Shown piece by piece: positions 16,917 through 26,523 of a stretch of 64,000 nt of DNA; positions within the stretch are counted from its first letter, which is position 1, and every line of letters begins with the position of its first letter. The DNA lies in assembly GCA_944372095.1 (NCBI GenBank), contig CALVYG010000001.1, positions 53,786 to 117,785 on the forward strand, given 5' to 3'. Position numbers and translations under genes: made by a program. The notes beneath the pieces are model-generated. The model ran no database searches and was not told the origin of the DNA. It saw only the letters and a list, made by a program, of their open reading frames with translations. The DNA is from an uncultured Clostridia bacterium. Its GTDB lineage: Bacteria; Bacillota; Clostridia; Christensenellales; DTU072.

Positions 16917-18001
16917 ATTTCGGTCACCTTCCCGTCGCTGATTGAATATATTTTTTTCTTTTCTCCTCCGCCGTCAAAATCGGTACACGTCACAAATGAC
17001 TGCATTTTTTCCAACTCCTTAAAAAGCGCGTTTCTTCTTTCGGCGTCGAGCTCACTCAGTACGTCGTCAAGTAAAAGCACCGGGTATTCTCCGCTTTCAT
17101 TCCTGAACATTTCCGTTTCGGCAAGTTTCATACTGAGCACCGCCGTTCTTTGCTGTCCCTGAGACCCGTATTTTCTCACGTCCGTTTCGTCCGCGGTGAT
17201 TTTTATTTCGTCACGGTGTATTCCTACCGTCGTATATTCCAGCCTGGTATCTTTTTCGTAATTCTTTTCGTATATCGATTTCAGGCTTTCGTAATAATTT
17301 CCTTCTTCCGTTTCTTCGGTTTCGTAAGTTAATTTAAGTTCTTCTTTTCCGCCCGTTAAAACCGAATGTTTTTCTGCCGCAACAGGCGCAAGTTTTCCGA
17401 TAAAATCTTTACGTTTTAACGCAATATATTCTTGTGCTCGGCACATTTTATCTATAAGTATCGAATTCATTTCGGCAAGCGTAGGCGAATTTTTATATTC
17501 TTTAAGCAACTTATTCCTTTGCGCAAGCAGTTTATTATACCTTACAAGCGTATAGAAATAATTTTTATCCCTCTGACATATGCTTATATCCATAAATCTG
17601 CGTCTGTCAGCGGGGGATTCTTTAATAAGTTTCATTTCCGCAGGCGAAAAATAAACTACGTATACCGCGCCCATCAGTTCTCCGATTTTACTTATCGGTA
17701 ATCCGTCAAGCAGAATACGTTTTTTGCCTTGCGCGTCAATTGCTATGTCTACCGTATGCGATGAATATTTTTTTTCGACGCACAATTTTATTCTCGCTCC
17801 GCCTTGCGTTCCCCATTTTATGAGTTCCTTATCTTTCATTCCCCTTGCGGATTTGCCGAGCGAACTGTAATAAACACTTTCAAGCAAATTGGTTTTTCCC
17901 GCGGCATTATGCCCGACAAGTACGTTAAGGCCGTCACCGAATTCGGCGAACAGCCTGTCGTAGCTTAAAAAATTCTGCAAGAAAACCTTATTTACCTTCA
18001 T
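16913..18001 (-). CDS. recF: RecF recombination mediator
   Basis: A 362-residue SMC-like ATPase that loads RecA at single-strand gaps. The Walker A is GHNAAGKTN (30-38), the ABC signature region is in KYGSQGQQRT, and Walker B with D-loop is LLLDDVLSELDAERR. Length is normal. In most Firmicutes recF lies in the dnaA-dnaN-recF-gyrB cluster at the origin; here it is between metA and argS, with one base shared with metA's end and a four-base overlap with argS. It appears intact. Confidence 0.93.
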   Translation of the reverse strand: MKVNKVFLQNFLSYDRLFAEFGDGLNVLVGHNAAGKTNLLESVYYSSLGKSARGMKDKELIKWGTQGGARIKLCVEKKYSSHTVDIAIDAQGKKRILLDGLPISKIGELMGAVYVVYFSPAEMKLIKESPADRRRFMDISICQRDKNYFYTLVRYNKLLAQRNKLLKEYKNSPTLAEMNSILIDKMCRAQEYIALKRKDFIGKLAPVAAEKHSVLTGGKEELKLTYETEETEEGNYYESLKSIYEKNYEKDTRLEYTTVGIHRDEIKITADETDVRKYGSQGQQRTAVLSMKLAETEMFRNESGEYPVLLLDDVLSELDAERRNALFKELEKMQSFVTCTDFDGGGEKKKIYSISDGKVTEI

Positions 18002-18909
18002 TATCCTTTAATATCGTAAGGCGTAACCTGATATACGTAATAATTCAGCCAGTTACTGAAAAGCAACGTCCCCGTAGACCGCCAGCTCATATCAATTTTA
18101 TCGGTACCGTCACCGATAAAATAATTCTTCGGCCGCGCAATATCCGCTCCTTTCCCGACGTCGCGCAGATATTCGTTTTTCAGCGTCTCGCGGTCGTACT
18201 CCGAATGCCCGATAAAGAAAAACCGTTTATTATCTATGCTTTTTATTACGCTGGCGCCGCACTCTTTTCCCTCCGCAAGCACAACAAGCTTCCCTTCGTT
18301 TTTCAATGCGTCCGAATCGATTTCCGTATGTCTTGAATGCGGCATCATAAACCTGTCGTCAAGTCCGCGCATAAGCGGGTCAAGCGGAACTTTGATTTCA
18401 TTCTCGAAAACTCCGAACATTTTATGTTCCAGCTCCCTTTTACCTATGCCGTAATAATAACTGAGCGCCGCCTGCGCTCCCCAACAGATAAATATCGAAC
18501 TCGTTACGTTCTTATCCGCATAATCCATTATTTCGCAAAGCTCGTCCCAATATTTTACGTCGTGAAAATCCATTGTTTCTACCGGCGCTCCCGTTACGAT
18601 GAGCCCGTCAAACCGACGGTTCTTCACTTCCTCCATCGTATTGTAAAATCTGTCCATATGACTTTGCGAAGCGTTTGTCGCGCTGTATGTCGCCGTTTTT
18701 ATAAGCGTTACGTTTATCTGCAACGGACTGTTACTCAGCATTCTCATAAGCTGTGTTTCAGTCTCTATTTTTGTCGGCATAAGATTTAATATCGCTATTT
18801 CAAGAGGTCGTATATCCTGCGTCGACGCTCTTTTGTCTCCCATTACGAATATTGCTTCTTTTGTCAATACTTCAAACGCCGGTATCTCTCTCGGTATTAC
18901 GATAGGCAT
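18001..18909 (-). CDS. metA: homoserine O-acetyltransferase (MetA family)
   Basis: A 302-residue MetA-family acyltransferase. The nucleophile is C142 in FICWGAQA, with H235 and E237 in GHSEYDR. Residue 111, the known selector of acyl donor, is glutamate (TGAPVETMDF), which in characterised enzymes gives acetyl-CoA rather than succinyl-CoA specificity, despite the traditional name homoserine O-succinyltransferase. This fits the neighbouring O-acetylhomoserine sulfhydrylase 67 bases upstream. Together they make homocysteine by direct sulfhydrylation. Confidence 0.94.
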   Translation of the reverse strand: MPIVIPREIPAFEVLTKEAIFVMGDKRASTQDIRPLEIAILNLMPTKIETETQLMRMLSNSPLQINVTLIKTATYSATNASQSHMDRFYNTMEEVKNRRFDGLIVTGAPVETMDFHDVKYWDELCEIMDYADKNVTSSIFICWGAQAALSYYYGIGKRELEHKMFGVFENEIKVPLDPLMRGLDDRFMMPHSRHTEIDSDALKNEGKLVVLAEGKECGASVIKSIDNKRFFFIGHSEYDRETLKNEYLRDVGKGADIARPKNYFIGDGTDKIDMSWRSTGTLLFSNWLNYYVYQVTPYDIKG

Positions 18910-18976
18910 TGTCTTTCTCCTCTTGTGTAAGGGCGGTTACTCTTTTTTTATTCACCCTTTCATTATTCGGTATGTA

Positions 18977-20257
18977 TTATTTCTGACTTGCTTCGAGCGC
19001 GTTTTTCACGTCGCCGATTATATCTTTCTCGCTTTCTATTCCCACCGACAGCCTTATCAGATTATTGCTTATTCCGCATTTAACCAAATCGGCGTCCGAT
19101 AACTGTCTGTGAGTTGTGCTTGCAGGATGCAGAACGCAGCTTCTCGCGTCGGCAATATGCGTTACTATCCTGAACAGCTTCAACGCCTTCTGGAATTTTG
19201 CCGCCGCCTCTCTTCCGCCTTTTATCCCGAACGTAACCATTCCCGACGCCATTCCGTTCGTAAAATATTTTTTCGTAAGCGGATAATTTACGTCGCTTTC
19301 CAATCCGCCGTATTCAACCCATTCTACCGCAGGATTATCTTTAAGCATTTTTGCTACGGCCAATGCGTTGGAACTGTGTCTCGGCATTCTTAAATGCAAA
19401 GTATCGATACCTAAAATCGTGAGAAACGCGTTAAACGGCGCAGCCTGCGCTCCCAAATCCCTCATCATCTGTCCTCTCGCTTTTACCAGAAACGCCATCG
19501 GACCGAAGTCCTTTGCGTACACAAGTCCGTGATAGCTTTCGTCGGGCTGATTGAAGTCGGGAAATCTCGGATTGCCGAGATATCCGAATTTACCGCTGTC
19601 CACTATTATCCCGCCTAAACTCGTAGCGTGTCCGTCAAGATATTTTGTAGACGAATATATTATTATATCCGCTCCGAACTCGAACGGGCGGCATATTACG
19701 GGCGTCGCAAGCGTATTGTCCACTATAAGCGGTATTCCGTATTTTTTCGTTACAGCCGAAAGCTTCCCGAAATCCGCAACTGCCATTGCGGGATTAGCTA
19801 TCGTTTCGCAGAAAATGAATTTTGTTTTTTCGTCTATAAGCGATTCTATTTCCTTTATGCCGGCGTCGGGTTTTACAAACTTACAGGTAATCCCGTACTT
19901 CGGCAGCGTCGTACAGAACAGATTGTACGTTCCCCCGTAAATGGTGGAAGTACTTATAAAATTATCTCCCGTCCTGCAAAGATTGAGAGCGGTGAGCGTC
20001 GTCGCCGCCATACCGCTCGCGCAGCAAAGCGCTCCCACGCCGCCGTCAAGGTCCGCTATCTTCTTTTCCAACGCGTCGACGGTGGGACTTCCGAGCCGCG
20101 CATAAAAAAATCCTTCCCTTTTAAGGTCAAACAATTCCCCCATTTCTTCGGGCGTATCGTAAACATAAGTGGTGCTTTGAACAAGCGGCACTACCCTCGG
20201 CTCACCGTTTTTCGGGCTGTATCCCGACTGTACGCATTTTGTGTCAATATCGAACAT
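18977..20257 (-). CDS. metY: O-acetylhomoserine sulfhydrylase
   Basis: A 426-residue Cys/Met-metabolism PLP enzyme; the PLP lysine is K205 in YSSTKYLDGH. The length (about 430, longer than MetB/MetC at about 390) and the insertion PDFNQPDESYHGLVY are typical of the MetY group. It converts O-acetylhomoserine and sulfide to homocysteine. Its ribosome-binding site GGAGG overlaps the end of smpB, three bases away, so translation is coupled. metA follows it, and MetH/MetF encoded 11 kb away use the product. Confidence 0.93.
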   Translation of the reverse strand: MFDIDTKCVQSGYSPKNGEPRVVPLVQSTTYVYDTPEEMGELFDLKREGFFYARLGSPTVDALEKKIADLDGGVGALCCASGMAATTLTALNLCRTGDNFISTSTIYGGTYNLFCTTLPKYGITCKFVKPDAGIKEIESLIDEKTKFIFCETIANPAMAVADFGKLSAVTKKYGIPLIVDNTLATPVICRPFEFGADIIIYSSTKYLDGHATSLGGIIVDSGKFGYLGNPRFPDFNQPDESYHGLVYAKDFGPMAFLVKARGQMMRDLGAQAAPFNAFLTILGIDTLHLRMPRHSSNALAVAKMLKDNPAVEWVEYGGLESDVNYPLTKKYFTNGMASGMVTFGIKGGREAAAKFQKALKLFRIVTHIADARSCVLHPASTTHRQLSDADLVKCGISNNLIRLSVGIESEKDIIGDVKNALEASQK

Positions 20258-20260
20258 TTT

Positions 20261-20713
20261 TTACCTCCAACCGTTCAGCGCGCGCGCTACGTCGCGTTTT
20301 ATCTGTTTTTCTTTAAGCGTTTTTCTCTTATCGTATAGTTCCTTTCCCTTTGCCAGCGCAACTTCCGCTTTTACAAGCGAATCCTTGAAATATAATCTTG
20401 TTACGACCAACGTATAACCTTTCTGTTCGGTTTTGCTTTTAAGCCGCGTTATCTCCTTTTTATGCATCAGCAGTCTGCGTCTCCGGCGCGGGTCGGGATT
20501 GAAAAAACTTCCTTTTTCGTACGGCGATATATGCGCGTTATACAAATACAGCTCTCCGTCTTTTACCGCCGCATAGCTGTCTTTCAGATTAACCGCGCCC
20601 TTTCGTATACTTTTTACTTCGCTCCCGACAAGCTCTATCCCCGCTTCGTAGGTTTCTTCGATGAAATAATCGTGATACGCTTTCTTATTTGTTGCTACCG
20701 TTTTTTCGCTCAT
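20261..20713 (-). CDS. smpB: SmpB, trans-translation partner of tmRNA
   Basis: A 150-residue SsrA-binding protein. It opens with the tmRNA-binding [20 protein letters not shown] and [10 protein letters not shown] motifs of the oligonucleotide-binding barrel and ends in the basic [20 protein letters not shown] tail that enters the decoding centre. The tmRNA gene itself was not found in the window, and rnr, the usual neighbour, is absent. It is the first gene of an operon running through metY and metA to argS. A weak promoter (TTGCAT, 17 bases, TAAAAT) is possible at about 20721-20750. Confidence 0.96.
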   Translation of the reverse strand: MSEKTVATNKKAYHDYFIEETYEAGIELVGSEVKSIRKGAVNLKDSYAAVKDGELYLYNAHISPYEKGSFFNPDPRRRRRLLMHKKEITRLKSKTEQKGYTLVVTRLYFKDSLVKAEVALAKGKELYDKRKTLKEKQIKRDVARALNGWR

Positions 20714-20841
20714 ATCTTAATATTTTACCATATCGCGCACGCGTATGCAAGCGAAACCCTTGTCACCCTATTATCCTTTATTTGCATTTTTTTTGCTTTA
20801 TAAAGTATTTTTATCGTCTTGTTTCGGTATATTAAACTTTG

Positions 20842-20881
20842 AACGCAACGATTCTTCATTCAAATGAAATTTCGTTGCGTT
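20842..20881 (-). terminator. hairpin downstream of fbp
   Basis: A 10-bp perfect stem, AACGCAACGA (20842-20851) with TCGTTGCGTT (20872-20881), 20-base loop. On the minus strand it follows the fbp stop by about 35 bases but lacks a strong T run, so it may be a weak terminator or an RNA-stabilising 3' structure. The rest of 20714-20915 shows no gene. Confidence 0.4.
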
Positions 20882-20915
20882 CCGTTTTGCCTGTTCCGAT
20901 TCTTTTTACTTCCGA

Positions 20916-22823
20916 TTAAATTCCCGATTCGAGCAATGCTTTCAAATCGGATATTTTATTAAGCAGCTCCTTTCCTTTATCGGTATCCGCAACCGTCAGT
21001 CTGCGTCTTGTCTGCTCAAAAACCGTCACATCCGAATGTATATCCGCGCATTTTCTTACCGCCTCTTCTTTCGAACTGAACGGTTCGTGCGCGGAAAGGC
21101 GTAATCCGTAAGAATTGTAAATCAAAGTATATCCCGCTATACCCGTGGTTTTCTGATATGCGCGGCAGAATCCCCCGTCTATAACGATAAGTTTCCCTTC
21201 CGCTCTTAACGGTGATTCTCCGTCTTTTGCCTTGACCGGAATATGTCCGTTTATTATATGCGTCTGCTCGCCCTGAACTCCGAAATCCGCAAGTATTTTT
21301 TCACATACTTCCCTTTGTTTCGTATATTCGTAACACGGATTTTTACGTTCGACTCCGTATTCTTTCGGAAGATATACTCTTTCAAACGTAGCTATTTTAT
21401 CCCGCCCGAAAAGCGGAGAAAGTCTGCCGCACCACAAATACCATAAAAAGTCAAGGTCGTAATCGTCCTTAACCCCCGTAAATCTGTTTGCATACGCCCG
21501 TCTTACAATCTTTTCGCAGGCGTCAAAATACGCCTTCCCCGAAAACGTTCCGCACCTTAATTTCTGTTCGGCATAACTCCCGTCTTCGTTCAGCGGCACG
21601 CACCCGTGATATAACAAATTTCCGTTGACCACCTTATACAGTCCGCCGTTGCGCATCAGATAATCAATATGTTTCTGCAACTTCTCACTTGTCGCAAAAG
21701 TCCTTATAAGATGTTCCATAACTGCTTTTTCGGAATCTGAAAACTCAATTTCCGAATACGGAGCTTTGAAATCGTAATCGTAAAACACTTTCCCGTCGGG
21801 CGCTGTGAACGAACCGTTTTTTCTGTCAAGACGCGCAAGCATTATTCTGTCGTTCATTCCGTAATCCGGATTTCTCGATATAATTTCCGCTTCCGCTTTC
21901 TGCATCATAAAGAATATGGCTTTACGCATACGCGCGTAATTTTTTCTTTCTCTTTCCGATAAATCGTTTTTTTGCGGGGCGAATCTTTCGTCGTAATCGT
22001 AATTTTTTCTCGCAAACTCTTCCAACCGCCTCAAAGATATTCCGTATCCGTCCTCGATTGCTTCAACCGAACCCGCTTTAAGGGCGATATAAATAACGCT
22101 CGCTATGCAAGCGGCATTACCTAGTCCCGCGCCTATCCATTGAATATCGTGGTTTCCCCACTGAATATCGACGTGGTCGTGCTGTAACAGTAAATCCATT
22201 ATATAATCGGGGTGCTCGCCTCTGTCGAATATATCTCCGATTATATGTAAGTTCGCTACCGCAAGTTCTTTTATGGCGTCGCAAAGCGACTGTATAAACG
22301 CGGGCGCACGTTTTAACGCTATTATGTTTTTATATACGCCTTCGCAGAATTTTTCATATTCGAACCCTTCTCTGCGCGCGTTCACCAGTTCGTTTATAAT
22401 GTATCTGAACTCGGGCTGTACCGCTTTTACCACTTTACTTCTTGTATATTTTGACGATACGCGTATCAATATTTTTACAAGTTTTTCGATATAGTATTCA
22501 AACTTCCCGTCGCCTATATCCCTGCGTTCTTCCCAAAGTTCTATCGTCTCTTTCGGATAGCTTATAAGCGACGCTATATGCGCGCATTCTTTTTCGCTCA
22601 GTTCGTCTTTGTACAGCAAATCGACTTTTTCTCTTATTACTCCCGAACAGGTATTGAGCAAATGACAGAACGCTTCGTATTCTCCGTGAATATCGCTTAC
22701 GAAATGCTCCGTTCCTTTCGGCATACTGAGAATTGCTTGCAGATTTATTATTTCCGCCGCCGCAGCTTCCTGCGTCGGATACTCTTTCTTTAATAGAGTA
22801 AGATACTTCTGTTCGTCAGCCAT
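20916..22823 (-). CDS. fbp: fructose-1,6-bisphosphatase, class III
   Basis: A 635-residue metallophosphoesterase-fold enzyme of gluconeogenesis, specific to Firmicutes and relatives. Metal-binding motifs are SDIHGEYEAF (D44, H46), GDIFDRGEHPD and WGNHDIQWIGAGLG; length fits the 630-660 residue class. It starts 21 bases after a DUF3267 membrane protein and may be read with it, though no functional link is apparent. Manganese dependence is known for the family. Confidence 0.96.
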   Translation of the reverse strand: MADEQKYLTLLKKEYPTQEAAAAEIINLQAILSMPKGTEHFVSDIHGEYEAFCHLLNTCSGVIREKVDLLYKDELSEKECAHIASLISYPKETIELWEERRDIGDGKFEYYIEKLVKILIRVSSKYTRSKVVKAVQPEFRYIINELVNARREGFEYEKFCEGVYKNIIALKRAPAFIQSLCDAIKELAVANLHIIGDIFDRGEHPDYIMDLLLQHDHVDIQWGNHDIQWIGAGLGNAACIASVIYIALKAGSVEAIEDGYGISLRRLEEFARKNYDYDERFAPQKNDLSERERKNYARMRKAIFFMMQKAEAEIISRNPDYGMNDRIMLARLDRKNGSFTAPDGKVFYDYDFKAPYSEIEFSDSEKAVMEHLIRTFATSEKLQKHIDYLMRNGGLYKVVNGNLLYHGCVPLNEDGSYAEQKLRCGTFSGKAYFDACEKIVRRAYANRFTGVKDDYDLDFLWYLWCGRLSPLFGRDKIATFERVYLPKEYGVERKNPCYEYTKQREVCEKILADFGVQGEQTHIINGHIPVKAKDGESPLRAEGKLIVIDGGFCRAYQKTTGIAGYTLIYNSYGLRLSAHEPFSSKEEAVRKCADIHSDVTVFEQTRRRLTVADTDKGKELLNKISDLKALLESGI

Positions 22824-22844
22824 AATTTCTCCTTATCATACCTC

Positions 22845-23570
22845 TTACACAATTTCCATAAAAAGCCCTACTAAAAACAGCGCGAGCGCAGTCAACGCTA
22901 TAAACAACGCTATCAGCAGAATTTTTATACCCAGCTTTTTTCCGTCTTTGAGTTCGGCGGACGACAGAATTTCTTTTTCTTCCTCTTCCGACGTTTCCGA
23001 AAATCCTTCCGGCAAATCATTTTCGGGATAAAGCGCATAATACGCCGTGGCGTCCGGGTGGTCGATTATTTTTCTTTCCGTATCTTTATTTTTGAGAACG
23101 CCGCACAGCATAACGACATCTCCGGAAGCCCCTGCCGTCATCAACGCAAAAATCGCCGTCTGCATAAGTCCGCCGGTTATCATACATACGATAAAAGGAA
23201 TAATCCCCGTAATAATCAGCGGTATAATCAGAATTGCGCAATAAGCTTTTCCGTCAACGGGTTTTTTGCAATGACAATAAAACAAACCTTCTTTGAGCTT
23301 AACGCCGAATTCAATATCTTCTTTTTTACATTTGCCGAAAACAATCGCCGCAAGCGCGTGCAGTCCTTCGTGCAGAATTACGCCGACAAGCACCAAAGCA
23401 ACCGACAACCCGACGTCGCCGGCAACGGAACCCGTCGCAAGAAACTCTGCTTTCGTTCCCCAGAAGTTTACCGACAATCCGATAATCAGCAACACGAAAA
23501 ATACCGTAACCGCACATACGTTTATTTTCCCTATACCGAAAACTCTTAATTTCTTTTTATACCCTTCCAT
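22845..23570 (-). CDS. DUF3267-type putative membrane zinc metallopeptidase
   Basis: A 241-residue protein with four to five helices. The second hydrophobic segment contains LHEGLHALAAIVFGK: an HExxH zinc motif (H67, E68, H71) placed at a membrane helix end, as in the DUF3267 and site-2-protease-like families. A later polar segment GLFYCHCKKPVDGKAY carries a Cys-His-Cys group that could add a metal ligand. It abuts the transglutaminase lipoprotein's stop codon with no gap and precedes fbp. Whether it has peptidase activity is unknown. Confidence 0.75.
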   Translation of the reverse strand: MEGYKKKLRVFGIGKINVCAVTVFFVLLIIGLSVNFWGTKAEFLATGSVAGDVGLSVALVLVGVILHEGLHALAAIVFGKCKKEDIEFGVKLKEGLFYCHCKKPVDGKAYCAILIIPLIITGIIPFIVCMITGGLMQTAIFALMTAGASGDVVMLCGVLKNKDTERKIIDHPDATAYYALYPENDLPEGFSETSEEEEKEILSSAELKDGKKLGIKILLIALFIALTALALFLVGLFMEIV

Positions 23571-26381
23571 TTATTCCTGTCCGTTATTGTTTTCGACAAA
23601 AAATGCAAATACGTAATTATCGTCGTCGCGCCCTTCGAAAATCAAAATTTTCATATTATTGTTAATATCGTCAACCGTAAACCCGACACCGACGCCCGTC
23701 ATAGCGTTAACTATACCGTCCGCCAGAATGTTCTGCCCGCCTTCGCCGCTGTTTTCAAGTATAAGGTATTTCGGCGCGCAGAAATCCAACATCAGTTCGT
23801 TATCTCCGTATATCTCTTTCAGTTCAACGTATTTTGCAAATATTGCCGTTAATTCTTCTTCATTTTCGGCATAATAATCGTCCGTTTCGCCGTCGTCAAT
23901 CAACACGTCGCCGTAAATGTCGTAAACTGTCTGCGCGACGTATTTCCCTTTCCATTTGTCGTTGTAAACATATCCGCTTTTATTGACAAGCATATCGTCG
24001 GTCGTAAGTATAAACGTATGATTGATAACTTCTATTCCCGTTCCGTCTTTCGTTTTTGAAAGAGTGTTTGCGGCGGTACAATCCACTACCATCCATTCTC
24101 TTAATCCGTCGCCGTTCACGTCGATATAAACTTTGTTCCACGCATGGTTTACTCCGTTCATCGTTCCGTCTACGCGAACCGATTTAATTCCTTCTATCGC
24201 GCAAAGCGCAGTAAAAGCTTTACTTATACCGTCGCATACCGCTATTTTATCGATTATTGCTCCTTCGAGATAAAAACATCTGTATGAATATAATTCGTCC
24301 GCCATTTCGGGGTTATTGAATATTTCGTAAGTTTCGTTATCGTACGCAACGGTTTTTACAAGATATTCCGCTATCGCAATTACTTTATCTTTTTCGCTGA
24401 ACCCGTTTCCGATAATATTGCGCAGAATATTTTTCATTTCCGAATAAACCTCCTGCGCCGTCGTTCCGTCCTTAACGTCGGGTTTATAACCGTTTTCAAG
24501 CGCAAACACAAGCTGCTCGGTATTGCTGACCGTCATAACGGCTTTAACGTGTTCTATCGCAAAATCGTTAAATCCGCGCTCTCTGTTTCCCTCTTTTGCA
24601 AATCCGATAAAATCAATCTGCTCATATGTTCCGTCTATGCTCGTTTTCGTAGGTTCGTCTTTATAATCGCCGAACGTTACGGTAACTTTGTTTTCGGTTT
24701 CGCTACACTTTACAGAGATACTACACGAAACGGATATTTCTCCTGCCGCCGTAATATAAAAACTCTCTTCCTCGTCTTCGTCGAGTCCGTATACCACCGC
24801 GGTCGCGCTGCTTATCCTGTTAAACATAAGAAAATCGAGAAATCTCGGATATTCGTTTTTCGTCACGTAATAAACGTCATCGAAAGGCTCGAACCTCCAA
24901 TATGAATCTTTCGTATAAAGAGCGTAAAGAGTTTTATTCCCCGTAAGCCCCGTAAACCCGTCAAAACTTTGGGTATACTCTTCGTCGAAATACCAACCGC
25001 AAAATTTGTATCCGCCCGGAACAACGGCGTCCGCGAGCGTTTTCGTTGATTCTATCGTATAATACGTCGGATTGGACGCGGGATTTTCCGCCGCACCCGT
25101 ATAATAGGTTATATTGTATTTCACGGGGAAAAATACGGCTTCAAGCGTAATATTCCCGTTAATGACGGAATTGAAATCAAATTCTTTTTCGGTACTTTCT
25201 TCCGCCCAGTATCCGAACGTATATCCCGTTTTTTCTTCTTCGTAAACATAAGGCGTTTCTATCACGTCTCCTCGCGAAATATTATCCACGTTTACGCTTT
25301 CTCCGTTTACTTTATATGTAACGGTTACGTTGCTTTCATCGTATTGACGGATAATTATACCGTAAGTTTCGGACTTATTTCCTGCCTCCGCCGTAACAGT
25401 CAGCTCGTAACTGTATTCTTTTATGCCGCTTGTTCCGATATTTGCGTTTATTTCCGCATTGTTTCCTATTGTCTGTCCGTCCGAATTCCTGATTTTAACC
25501 GAACTTCCCTCGCTGAATACAAAATACCTCGGAATATTGATTGTCTGAGCGCTGCTGTCGGTGTATATTACAAAGTAATTGCCTTCTTTTATACTCAGTC
25601 CTTTACGCACTCTCATTTCCGCCAGAAGACAGGCATACCTTGCGTAAAAAGTTTTATTTCCGCTGTCTCCGTCAAGTTCGGATACTTTTTCTCCCGAAAA
25701 ATCCGGTTCGGTATACCAACCGACAAATTCATAATTGTCCTTTACGGGTTTTGTAAGAGTTATCATATCGGTTATACGGTAAGTCGTTTCCGGCGTAACT
25801 CCTTCGAATTTTCCGCCGTTAAGTTCGTATTTTATCGTATAATCGGCATAATCCCACCCGACGTATATTTCCGTTTCTGCCGTTACGGGCGTATCGAGAT
25901 TATACACTTTCGTACATTCTTCGTCCTGATACCAGCCCTTAAAAATATATCCGTCGCTTTTCGGCGCGCTTATTTCGATTCTTTCACCGTAATTTACTTT
26001 TATTATGTCGTTTCCGTTATGTTTGTCTATAATTTTAACGTCAAACTGCGCCGTTTTATATATCGGATAGATATTGACCACGCTTGCTGCTTTTTCCCCG
26101 GGCACGACAGGATTTTTCCCTTCCTCGTCAAGATACCAGCCGACAAATTCATACCCCGTTTTCACAGGTTCTTTGGTCGGTATTTTAAGCCTGCCCGACG
26201 AATCCACAAAGTCCGATGCCGTATAGTCTCCGTCGACGTATAAATTTACCATTATCGTAACTTTATCGGTTTTATCCGCAGAATTGTTTCCTGTCTCTCC
26301 GCCGAATAAACTGCACGCGCTCAGAATTGCGCCGATTGCAATTATAAGTATTATTACGGATATTATTTTTCTTATTTTCAT
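23571..26381 (-). CDS. lipoprotein with InlB B-repeats and a transglutaminase-like domain
   Basis: A 936-residue protein with a signal peptide and lipobox LSAC (lipid cysteine C23). Residues 40-270 and 360-500 hold InlB/Listeria-Bacteroides B-repeats ending in patterns such as GYEFVGWYLDEEG, GYIFKGWYQDEE, NYEFVGWYTEPDF and GYKFCGWYFDEE. A transglutaminase-like papain fold follows with catalytic C716 (AVCDGISKAF), H746 (VNHAWNKV) and D767 (MVVDCTAA), all intact, and a D-rich C-terminal domain. It should be anchored outside the membrane and act on peptides or cell-wall material; this fold in Clostridia includes hydrolases as well as cross-linkers. AGAGGAG ribosome-binding site. Confidence 0.85.
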   Translation of the reverse strand: MKIRKIISVIILIIAIGAILSACSLFGGETGNNSADKTDKVTIMVNLYVDGDYTASDFVDSSGRLKIPTKEPVKTGYEFVGWYLDEEGKNPVVPGEKAASVVNIYPIYKTAQFDVKIIDKHNGNDIIKVNYGERIEISAPKSDGYIFKGWYQDEECTKVYNLDTPVTAETEIYVGWDYADYTIKYELNGGKFEGVTPETTYRITDMITLTKPVKDNYEFVGWYTEPDFSGEKVSELDGDSGNKTFYARYACLLAEMRVRKGLSIKEGNYFVIYTDSSAQTINIPRYFVFSEGSSVKIRNSDGQTIGNNAEINANIGTSGIKEYSYELTVTAEAGNKSETYGIIIRQYDESNVTVTYKVNGESVNVDNISRGDVIETPYVYEEEKTGYTFGYWAEESTEKEFDFNSVINGNITLEAVFFPVKYNITYYTGAAENPASNPTYYTIESTKTLADAVVPGGYKFCGWYFDEEYTQSFDGFTGLTGNKTLYALYTKDSYWRFEPFDDVYYVTKNEYPRFLDFLMFNRISSATAVVYGLDEDEEESFYITAAGEISVSCSISVKCSETENKVTVTFGDYKDEPTKTSIDGTYEQIDFIGFAKEGNRERGFNDFAIEHVKAVMTVSNTEQLVFALENGYKPDVKDGTTAQEVYSEMKNILRNIIGNGFSEKDKVIAIAEYLVKTVAYDNETYEIFNNPEMADELYSYRCFYLEGAIIDKIAVCDGISKAFTALCAIEGIKSVRVDGTMNGVNHAWNKVYIDVNGDGLREWMVVDCTAANTLSKTKDGTGIEVINHTFILTTDDMLVNKSGYVYNDKWKGKYVAQTVYDIYGDVLIDDGETDDYYAENEEELTAIFAKYVELKEIYGDNELMLDFCAPKYLILENSGEGGQNILADGIVNAMTGVGVGFTVDDINNNMKILIFEGRDDDNYVFAFFVENNNGQE

Positions 26382-26458
26382 TATTTTCTCCTCTTATCCC
26401 CTTATCTTTCGGCTTTATCGTATTTATCAATCCGGTTTTTATCCGTTAAAATACATAA

Positions 26459-26501
26459 AATCCGCTTGCCGTACGTTGTAAGACGATAATGCAAGCGGAT
26501 T
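26459..26501 (-). terminator. terminator at the end of the acpP operon
   Basis: An 11-bp perfect stem, AATCCGCTTGC (26459-26469) with GCAAGCGGATT (26491-26501), 21-base loop; on the minus strand it is followed by a T-rich stretch. It closes the long membrane-protein operon after acpP and separates it from the transglutaminase lipoprotein. Confidence 0.75.
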
Positions 26502-26523
26502 AAGTCAAAGTAATATTTCCGTT

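Noticed and set aside
16913..18001. Replication origin near recF
   Set aside because: No dnaA, dnaN or gyrB and no cluster of DnaA boxes were seen in the area.
20258..20915. SAM riboswitch for metY/metA or metF
   Set aside because: metY follows smpB by three bases, and the leaders before smpB and the cvpA-like gene show no SAM-type helices.
20714..20915. tmRNA (ssrA) next to smpB
   Set aside because: The interval shows a hairpin only; no tRNA-like ends or tag-coding frame could be found.
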